From Orientallactaga sibirica (taxonomy: Eukaryota > Chordata > Mammalia > Rodentia > Dipodidae), in NCBI GenBank assembly GCA_036365145.1, contig JAEOAD010000048.1, forward strand, positions 13,564,501 through 13,628,500: 64,000 bases of DNA, given 5' to 3'. The notes below the pieces were generated by a model. It saw nothing but the letters and a program-made list of their open reading frames with translations. It searched no databases and was not told the origin of the DNA. Positions 55,404 to 64,000 of the stretch are shown in pieces; position 1 is the stretch's first letter, and the number at the start of each line of letters is the position of its first letter. The position numbers were made by a program, and so were the translations under genes.

Positions 55404-57180
55404 GGGTCCTTTGTTTTGATCTTTCATAATGGCTTACAGATGTAAAAATAGTTGACCTGGGCAATCCTTGCTGAAGACTGTCTTATTCAACAGTCTCGGG
55501 TGTTGAGTGCAATTTCAAGTTTGTGGAGTGGGGCTTTCGTAGCACTGAAGGCTCTTTGTACAAATGACTCAGGAGTAAAAGTCCTTTTACTCAGCGGATG
55601 ACCATTCGGATAGAAAAAGTGGTCATTTGTCTGCCAGGAAAATGTGGAGGAACAAGCTCTGTCTGGAACTCTAGTGTATATCTGGGAATTTAAGACATCT
55701 CGGGTGGCTTTACACCTAACAACCACCAAGACAGTCTTTCAGTAAATAAGTTGTGGTTGGAGAATTTTAAAATTCCAGATACCGCGTGGCACAGCCAATG
55801 ACAACTTCATGTAGTAATAATGTCTGTCTGTCTGTCTGTCTTTGCCTTCAAGATGGACATTTTCCTTCATAGAACATTTACTAGAGACACTTGAGGCTAA
55901 AATACAGACGCATTCTCATCCAACATCAGAGGTTAGGAAATCTTGGCTGAGTTGACACAATAATGAACTTCTTTTTCCACACTGTGTGTATTCAAATCAT
56001 CTCACAGGCCAGCCCCGGCCGTGTTTTTCGGTCCAGCTGGCAGAACCGTGTATCAGGAAATAAGTTTGTACAGCTATAGTTAGATGTTCACTTTTGTAAA
56101 CGCGAGAGGGAAGGAGGGACACTAGAGAAAGGACATTGATGTCGTGTCCTCCAATTAGCCACTCGTTTCTGTTCTGAACAAGGGAAGTCGTCCCTGACAC
56201 GGCCCTGTTAGCGCCTCACACTGGTGCCTAAGTGTCCACCATAGTTCCCCATGTGCCGGTCATTTTTCTGTTACCAAAACAGATAACCTGTGACGATATT
56301 CCTGTAAAGTAGAAAAGACACATTCTGGTTCGCAGCGCAAGACAGTTCCTGCTCTATTTGTCTCATTGTTTGGGGGCCTGTTGTGCGACAAGACACCACG
56401 GGAGGAGCCAAAGTGCTCAGCTCATGGCTGGAAAGAGGGAGAAAGAGGAAGAGACTGGGTCCCCTAATTCCCTTCAAGAGCCTGTTCCCAGCCACCTCCC
56501 AGTACCACAACCCAGCAGAGCCAACCTTTCCCACGTGGGCCCCTAGTGGACACTTAATGGAAGTCCCCAAGTGGAGGCAGGAGGCCTTAAAGATAATGCT
56601 GCCTTGAGGCTCCTGTGCCTTTTGTCACTTCATTGTTTTGTCTGTAATGTGAGTTTACAAGCTAGAGCTAGTCACGTTGAGACATTAGTTCATGCTCCCC
56701 AAATCCCGGGGGGGATCTCTGTGTGTGAGTGATCCTAAACCACAGTAGTTGTTTCTGCCAAGCATGACTAACTCCCTGAGTAAATCCAGAGAATTTCCTC
56801 ATCTGAAAAACCTCTCACCTTACCAGGAAACTGAGCCAAGTGGTTTTGAGGCTCCACACCTGCTTAGTGCACGGGTTGAGACGCTGCCCCCCACTCACCC
56901 AGGGACTTGCTCTCCGTGGACAGCTGCCCTGTTTCAGACCTCTGCTGTCTTCTTGACGTCGCCAAGGGGACTCAGAACGCTAACTCAGAGCACGTGTGAG
57001 GTGTCCCACTTTGGTTATTTAGATCTTTGCTCCCAGAAGAACAATTCAGCCCCAATTCCCGTTGGTTTGCAGCGGTTCCATGTCATTGAATTTCTGTTAC
57101 CATCTTGTCTCTCTCTGCTCCTTTATAGTCACCTGGTGTGTAGCTGTCACTTCCAGACAATTTTTTGTTTGCACTCGTAG
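55404..57180. other. intronic unique sequence
   Basis: About 1.8 kb free of SINEs ending in the acceptor TTTTTTGTTTGCACTCGTAG at 57161-57180. It holds a short (TCTG)n run at 55820-55842. No further exon or repeat recognised. Confidence 0.5.
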
Positions 57181-57340
57181 GGCTTTTAACTGTGGGTGTG
57201 AAAGAATCTGCTATGGTCAACAAAATATTCACCTGCATCAACGTTCTGGTCCTGGGCTTCATAATGGTGTCAGGATTCGTGAAAGGATCCATTAAAAACT
57301 GGCAGCTCCAGAAAGATTCCGACTGCCCCTGTCGGAACAA
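57181..57340 (+). CDS. SLC7A1: SLC7A1 coding exon 3 (codon 177 to first two bases of codon 230)
   Basis: The exon completes Gly177 and encodes [16 protein letters not shown] (178-193), the membrane helix [16 protein letters not shown] (195-210) and the start of the large extracellular loop, [17 protein letters not shown] (211-227), then R228 N229 and two bases of N230. The family usually has this [14 protein letters not shown] block. The loop after KNWQL is not well conserved between species and here has a Cys-Pro-Cys at 225-227. The donor GTGAGT begins at 57341. Phase 1 at the start and phase 2 at the end; 160 bp. Confidence 0.96.
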
Positions 57341-57462
57341 GTGAGTGATATCTTCTGTCTTTTTGTTTGGGTCATGCCTGCATGTTTGGTATTTAACATT
57401 TTATATACACATTGTATGCAATTGGTGAGCATAGCACAAAGCTTTAAAAATGACATTATTTG

Positions 57463-57657
57463 GGCTAGAGAGATGGCTCATTGGTTAAGGCACTTGCCTG
57501 CAAAGCCTAACGACTTGGGTTCAGTTCCCCAGTATGCACATAAAGCCAGATGCACAAGGTGACCGATGCATCTGGAGTTAGTTTGCAGTGGCTAGAGGGC
57601 CTGGCATGCCTGTTTTCTTCCTCTCTCTCTTTCTGCTTGCAAATAAATAAATAAAAA
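57463..57657 (+). mobile_element. DIP-type SINE, sense (inverted pair, left arm)
   Basis: GGCTAGAGAGATGGCTCATTGG, B-box region GGTTCAGTTCCCC, AAATAAATAAATAAAAATA tail. Flanked by AAAATGACATTATTTG and AAAATGACATAATTTG, a 16-bp duplication with one change. It starts about 120 bp after coding exon 3. Confidence 0.92.
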
Positions 57658-57692
57658 TAAAAATGACATAATTTGAATTCATTTTGTTACTT

Positions 57693-57918
57693 TTTTTTTT
57701 TTTTAATGCAAGAAAGCGAGAGTGAGAAAGAGAATTGGCATGGCCGGGCCTCCAGCCACTGTAATTGAATTCCAGATGCGTGGGCCACCTAGTGTGCGTG
57801 TGCAACCTTGCACACTTGTGTCACTCTGTGTCTGGCTTAACGTGGGACCTGGAGAGGACCATGGGTCCTCAGGCTTCTCAGGCAAGTGCCTTAACTGCTA
57901 AGCCATCCCTCCAGCCCT
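57693..57918 (-). mobile_element. DIP-type SINE, antisense (inverted pair, right arm)
   Basis: A T-run, GCGAGAGTGAGAAAGAG, GCCGGGCCTCCAGCCACTG, and CCATCCCTCCAGCCC. It carries a GTGTGCGTGTGCAACCTTGC insertion. Opposite in strand to the SINE about 35 bp upstream. Confidence 0.88.
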
Positions 57919-57925
57919 GTTAATT

Positions 57926-57959
<34 letters not shown>

Positions 57960-58102
57960 GTTTTGCGAGGTAGGGTCTCACTCTGGTCCAGGCTGACCTG
58001 GAATTAACTATATAGTCTCAGGGTGGCCTCGAACTCTCGGCGATCCTCCTACCTCTGCCTCCCAAGTGCTGGGATTAAAGGCGTGCGCCACCACGCCCGG
58101 CT
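57926..58102 (-). mobile_element. B1 SINE, antisense, with long T-run
   Basis: About 30 T, then TTGCGAGGTAGGGTCTCAC to CGCCACCACGCCCGGC. CTGTTAATTGTTTTT before and after is its target duplication. Confidence 0.93.
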
Positions 58103-58137
58103 TCTGTTAATTGTTTTTGTAGTGAAGTAGCTGAAGG

Positions 58138-58228
58138 GTTTTTGTTGTCTTTGTAGGCAGACTCACACTGTGTACCTCGGGCTGCTCCCAGGTGCTAAGA
58201 TTACACGCACACATTGCCCTGCCTGTCA
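58138..58228 (-). mobile_element. B1-like SINE fragment, antisense, degenerate
   Basis: GTCTTTGTAGGCAGACTCAC, CCCAGGTGCTAAGATTACAC and ACATTGCCCTGCC have the B1 order with a central deletion. Confidence 0.45.
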
Positions 58229-58362
58229 CTGTGTTTAGAGGTGATGTTAAGACTCATTTCCCTGAACTGGACAGAACACTGCATGAGAAGGAAGAGGCTC
58301 AGGAAAACAAAGCCGCCATCACGGCTCCAGATTGTGTTTAGTGCAAGACCGATGCCAGCTTC

Positions 58363-58582
58363 ATTTTTAAAAAAATGTTTATTTGTTTATTTAATTTATT
58401 AGAGAGAGAGAAAAAGAGGTAGATAGAGAGATTGGGTGCACCAGGGCCTTCAGCCATTATAAATGAACTCCAGACACATGCGCCACCTTGTGCATTTGGC
58501 TTACATGGGTCCTGGGAAATTGAACCTGGGTCCTTTGGCTTTGCAGGCAAGTGCCTTAACAACTAAGCCGTCTCTCCAGCCT
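58363..58582 (-). mobile_element. DIP-type SINE, antisense
   Basis: TTTATTTGTTTATTTAATTTATTAGAGAG, CCAGGGCCTTCAGCCATTAT, and GTCTCTCCAGCC. GATGCCAGCTTC at 58351-58362 and 58583-58594 is a perfect 12-bp target duplication. Confidence 0.93.
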
Positions 58583-58694
58583 GATGCCAGCTTCTTTAAG
58601 TAATCTCCTCATCATACTTGGTTCCATGCCCAACCTCTGCATTTATATGGAAGAGATTTTCTACACATTACCTTAGTGATACCACTTTATTTTA

Positions 58695-58708
58695 AAGATA
58701 TTTATTTA

Positions 58709-58751
<43 letters not shown>

Positions 58752-58903
58752 ATGGGTGCACCAGGGCCTCTAGCCACTGCAAACAACTCCAGATGCATGT
58801 ACCACCATGTGCATCTGGCTTACGTGGGACCTGGACAATCAAACCCGGGTCCATAGGCTTCACAGACGTGCACCTTAACCGCCAAGCCATCTCTCCAGCC
58901 CCC
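58695..58903 (-). mobile_element. DIP-type SINE, antisense, with (GA)n run
   Basis: ATATTTATTTATTTATGAG, about 18 GA units, CCAGGGCCTCTAGCCACTGC, and CCATCTCTCCAGCCC. TTTATTTTAAA on both sides. Confidence 0.92.
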
Positions 58904-58905
58904 GG

Positions 58906-60114
58906 TTTATTTTAAAATGCCTTCCTGTGCTAATGCTAATAACACAGAGAAGAAAAGTATGGATAAAGGAGTTTTTAACTCAGCACAGAGCAGGATGTGG
59001 ATGAGGGGCCAGCCCTGCATTTCCTCGGCAGCTCTGGGGGTCCTCAAACAAGCCCCAATTATCTATCTAGAAAACTACCAAATACCATAATATGTCTTTT
59101 TTTTTTTTTTATCATCTTGGTCAGATTTTTAGGTGAATCTCAGTGTCACAGAATGGAAGTTTATTTTGTTTGTGTATCTATTGTTATGAAGGATGAAAGT
59201 TAAATTGCTATGCTATAGTCATGGCTTTGTGGAAGTATCTCAGGTCCTGCAGTGAGCATGCCAGAGTGACTGGCTACCTTGGAGTCCCAGATGTCTTGCG
59301 TCTCGTTCAGTCATTCCCGACATCATCTTTTGTTGGCTTGTGGCCGGTTAGTAGTTGGCTGAGTAGCGCTGGCTGTTTAAACACACCCAGGATAGGCCTG
59401 GAAGCCACACATCGCTTTCTTTGCACCCCACTGGGAAGAAGCCAGTGGGTAGCCCTATGTAGCTGCAAGGGAGACTTAGAAACACTGCCCCATGTGAGGC
59501 ATCTCAGCAGCCACACATGCCACATTGGTCACTGGCTAAGAGCCAGGAGTGTAGCCACCTGCTCTGTGCCCAGCAGGCAGTGATGTGTGACTACATTACA
59601 GCTCAGATGGGAACTGAAGACGCATGGGCACCACAGTAACACTACTATTATACAGTTCAGAGAAAAGCAGGATCAAGGATTGTTAATGGATCATTCCCAA
59701 ACATTCCAAATATATATATATATATATTCTTTTTGCCAAATTTATTAATTTAAGGTGGAGTAAAGCCAAGTCAAAATATGCTGCGAAGTACCGTAGTAGA
59801 CTTTGGAAACTCTGAGAGCAGACATCCCTGGCTGCCATTTCCAGGTCAGCAGCAAAACACGGAGGTCACCTCTTACTTCCTGGTGGCCAGTGGAATTTTG
59901 ATTTTAACACTGCTGTCGGGAGGTTGTTTGTGCCAGTGATGATGGTAATGACTTTCACTGGCTCTCCTCAAACCGACACGCTAGAAGCAATCTACTGGAT
60001 GGGCCTTCCAGACAAGGCAGTATTTGTTCTCTGGACCTTGTGGTCACAGATGGGGCCCTAAGTTCTACCCAAAGACCTGGAGCATGGCTGGCTCTTTTAT
60101 TCTGTTGGAATCTG
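58906..60114. other. intronic unique sequence
   Basis: Contains a T-run at 59098-59111 and a (TA)n run at 59711-59727. The 120-residue frame at 59221-59583 shows no family and no splice support. Confidence 0.5.
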
Positions 60115-60115
60115 A

Positions 60116-60254
60116 GCCTGGTGTGGTGGCGCATGCCTTTAATCCCAGCACTCGGGAGGCAGAGGTAAGAGGATCACCATAAATTTGAGGCCACCCTGAG
60201 ACTACATGGTGAATTCCAGGTCAGCCTGGGCTAGAGCGAGACCCTACCTCAAAA
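60116..60254 (+). mobile_element. B1 SINE, sense (inverted pair, left arm)
   Basis: GCCTGGTGTGGTGGCGCATGC to GACCCTACCTCAAAAAAC; the tail is an (AAAC)n run at 60254-60295. Confidence 0.92.
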
Positions 60255-60365
60255 AACAAACAAACAAAAAACAAACAAACAAACAAACAAACAAATCTGT
60301 AAATGTCCTTTCTTTTTTTTGTGATTGATACATATTTCTTTTTTTTTCTTCTTCTTCTTTTTTTT

Positions 60366-60522
60366 CTCTTTTTTTTGGTTTTTCGAGGTAGGGTCTCACT
60401 CTGGTCCAGGCAGACCTGGAAATCACTATGTAGTTTCTGAGTGGCCTTGAACCCACGGTGATACTCCTACCTCTGCCTCCCAAGTGCTGGGATTATGGGC
60501 GTGCGCCACCACACCCAGCTTT
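60366..60522 (-). mobile_element. B1 SINE, antisense (inverted pair, right arm)
   Basis: TTTTTTGGTTTTTCGAGGTAGGG to CGCCACCACACCCAGC, opposite to the B1 about 110 bp upstream. Confidence 0.92.
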
Positions 60523-60574
60523 GATCTGTATTTCTGACAATAGCTATGTGCAGTCTGCTACATGCCTTATCTCC

Positions 60575-60792
60575 AGCAACCTCAGGGGTTCCCTGTCTCT
60601 ACTTCCCAGTGCTGGAATTACAGGTGCACACCACCGTCAGCTTATATGTGGGTGCTGGGAACACTTACACTTTTGTTTTGTTTTGTTTGAAAGAGGGTCT
60701 TGCTATGTAGCCCACACTAGCCTGGCATCCTTGATCCCTTCTGCCTCACCTTCCTGAGTGCTAGGATTGCAGGTTTGTGCCACCACGCCCAA
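60575..60792 (-). mobile_element. two degenerate B1-like fragments, antisense
   Basis: First fragment: CTACTTCCCAGTGCTGGAATTACAGG to CACCACCGTCAGC (to 60640). Second: GAGGGTCTTGCTATGTAGCC to GTGCCACCACGCCC (60692-60790). Confidence 0.6.
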
Positions 60793-60926
60793 TATATTTT
60801 TGGTTTTGTTTCTGAGTTGGTCGAATAATCACATGGTTCATATGTGGTTCCACTGAGAAATCTTGTTCATGTGCTTTTATCTGCCTTACTTTACCCTACC
60901 CTCACAATGGGTAATCTTTTTTAAAA

Positions 60927-60949
60927 GATACTTTATTTTTTAGTTACCT

Positions 60950-60980
<31 letters not shown>

Positions 60981-61146
60981 GCAGATAGAGAGAGAATTGG
61001 CACTCCAGAGCCTCTAGCCACTGCAAATGAACTCTAGACACATACGCTACCATGTGCATCTGGCATATGTGGGTTCTGGGGAATTGAACCTGGGTCGTTA
61101 GGCTTCCCAGGCAAGTGCCTGAACTGCTAAACCATCTCTCCAGCCC
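60927..61146 (-). mobile_element. DIP-type SINE, antisense
   Basis: TTTTTTAGTTACCTATTTGAG, a (GA)n run, CAGAGCCTCTAGCCACTGC, and CCATCTCTCCAGCCC. GGGTAATCTTTTTT and AGGTAATCATTTTT flank it. Confidence 0.9.
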
Positions 61147-62896
<1,750 letters not shown>

Positions 62897-63119
62897 GTGA
62901 AGAAGTCAAGAATCCCCAGAAAGCTATCCCCGTGGGCATCGTCGCGTCCCTCCTCATTTGCTTTATTGCCTACTTTGGGGTGTCTGCCGCCCTCACACTC
63001 ATGATGCCTTACTTCTGCCTGGACACCGACAGTCCTCTGCCCGAAGCCTTCAAGCACGTGGGCTGGGAAGGTGCTAAATACGCTGTGGCCATCGGCTCCC
63101 TCTGTGCGCTGTCTACCAG
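62897..63119 (+). CDS. SLC7A1: SLC7A1 coding exon 5 (codon 271 to first two bases of codon 345)
   Basis: Completes Gly271 and encodes [20 protein letters not shown] (272-291), an APC-family signature in which the Glu pair and NPQKAIP follow a membrane helix. Then come [19 protein letters not shown], an extracellular [20 protein letters not shown] segment (310-329) and the start of the next helix, [13 protein letters not shown]. The donor GTGAGC begins at 63120. The next codon, Ser345, is completed in an exon beyond the window. Phase 1 at the start, phase 2 at the end; 223 bp. Confidence 0.97.
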
Positions 63120-63296
63120 GTGAGCACGGGCTTCCCATGGGCTCCTCGTAGGAGCCTGATGCTGTTGGAAAAGGTTGGCATACGCTGTGGGTAGCTGAAC
63201 ATGTAGACTAGGCCAATAACACCTTTTTTCTTGAACTTACACGAGCAGCCCAGCCTTGACTGGCGTTTTATTCACCATTCCAAGAGTTTGTGTTAC

Positions 63297-63443
63297 TTTT
63301 TTTTTTTTGAGATAGGTTCTCACTCTAGAACAGGCTGATCTGGAACTCACTCTGTAGTCTCAGGTTGGCCTTGAACTCACAGCCACCCTCCTACCTCGGC
63401 CTTCCGACAGCTGGGATTAAAGGCGTCCGCCACCACGCCTGGT
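63297..63443 (-). mobile_element. B1 SINE, antisense
   Basis: A T-run, GAGATAGGTTCTCACTCTAG to CGCCACCACGCCTGG. Confidence 0.92.
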
Positions 63444-63461
63444 GAATTTGTATTATTAATA

Positions 63462-63779
63462 CAGTAGTCCCTGCTTTATTTTTCGAGAGCTGCATTCCAA
63501 GATTCCCAGTGGATGTCTAAGACCATAGGTAGTCCCAAACCTTATATGTACAGTATGTATACAGTGTTTTTTAACAACATGTACATACTTGTGATAAAGT
63601 TTAATATATGAATTTGGCATAGTAGAGACAAGAGCTATAATAAAATAGAACTGTTAGAGCCATATAGTACAACAACAATGCTTAAGATTGATCAGTTGTT
63701 TATTTCTAGAATTTACCACTTAATATTTTTGAGGAGTTGACCCTGGGTAATTGAAACCAAAACTAAAGGGAAGCTATTG
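63462..63779. mobile_element. Tigger-like (TcMar) non-autonomous DNA transposon remnant
   Basis: Begins CAGTAGTCCCTGCTTTA and ends TAAAGGGAAGCTATTG, which are imperfect inverted copies. TA lies immediately outside each end (63460-63461 and 63780-63781), the target duplication of Tc1/mariner elements. Interior phrases CCCAGTGGATGTC and TGTGATAAAGTTTAATATATG agree with remembered Tigger-family MITE sequence. No transposase. Confidence 0.75.
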
Positions 63780-64000
63780 TATTTTCACAAAGAACTGAGG
63801 CCAGCCTTTGGACATGATCTACTTGGCAAGGAACTGGCTTTCTATTCCCTCCTTGGCCTCCGAACCGGATCCCCTCTCGGGTCACCCTATTGTGGCCCTT
63901 GGTTAGGCTGTAAGCAGGAGCTCCTTTGGGAGAATGCCTTTTAATGAGACACATTTCACCCCTGCTGGTGTAAACAGGAATGATTTACCGCCTATCGATT

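Larger units (their letters stand above)
63120..64000. other. SLC7A1: partial SLC7A1 intron, runs off the window
   Basis: Begins at the GTGAGC donor. The exon expected to continue the SLLGSMFPMP block is absent, so the gene is cut by the window end. The intron contains a B1 and a DNA transposon remnant, listed separately. Confidence 0.85.

Noticed and set aside
59221..59583. 120-residue intronic frame as an additional SLC7A1 exon
   Set aside because: Exons 3 and 4 join in frame to give the expected protein, and this frame has no CAT-like sequence.

Overview
The window is mammalian nuclear DNA from a rodent. It is a gene-poor stretch packed with short retroposons, and its right quarter holds the 5' half of one protein-coding gene, SLC7A1 (cationic amino acid transporter 1, CAT-1), on the + strand. 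Five coding exons are visible: 50765-51134, 54700-54858, 57181-57340, 62174-62295 and 62897-63119. All are bounded by AG/GT splice sites and keep a consistent reading frame. Together they encode about the first 345 residues of a protein that is about 620-630 residues long in relatives. The remaining exons lie beyond base 64000. The 50 kb upstream of the first coding exon shows no coding sequence and no CpG-island promoter. It is therefore probably the long intron of the 5'UTR region, or upstream intergenic DNA.

The rodent assignment rests on B1 SINEs that carry the mouse-like internal duplication, on B4/RSINE1 and ID SINEs, and on rodent MaLR-type LTRs. The commonest repeat is a tRNA-derived SINE of the B2 superfamily. 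It has a 5' box GGCTGGAGAGATGGCTTAG, a B box near GGTTCGATTCCCC, a body about 190 bp long, a pyrimidine stretch, and an AAATAAATAAA tail. It is not the murid B2 consensus. It fits what I remember of the DIP family of jerboas (Dipodidae), so a jerboa-like species is my best guess. That name is from memory and unconfirmed; entries below call it the DIP-type SINE. A longer variant (DIP-L), with an extra central segment and a GGAGAGAGACACAGAGAG tail side, is annotated separately.

Layout: 1-885 SINEs; 885-6112 a young 2.6-kb tandem duplication, each copy ending in a long pyrimidine tract and part of a B1; 6170-21400 sparse unique sequence with SINEs; 21400-22480 an ancient L1 3' fragment split by a B1 and a DIP-type SINE; 22500-50700 SINE clusters, several MaLR LTRs, more L1 debris and unique sequence; 50751-64000 SLC7A1 exons separated by SINE-rich introns, with a four-unit palindromic minisatellite in the first coding intron and a Tigger-like DNA transposon remnant after the fifth coding exon.

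I found no new multi-gene system. Most of the open reading frames in the window are chance frames through SINEs, pyrimidine tracts or LTRs. The most informative observations are the tandem duplication, the palindromic minisatellite, a diverged extracellular loop of CAT-1 with a glycosylation sequon assembled across a splice junction, and inverted SINE pairs in the introns that could form double-stranded RNA.
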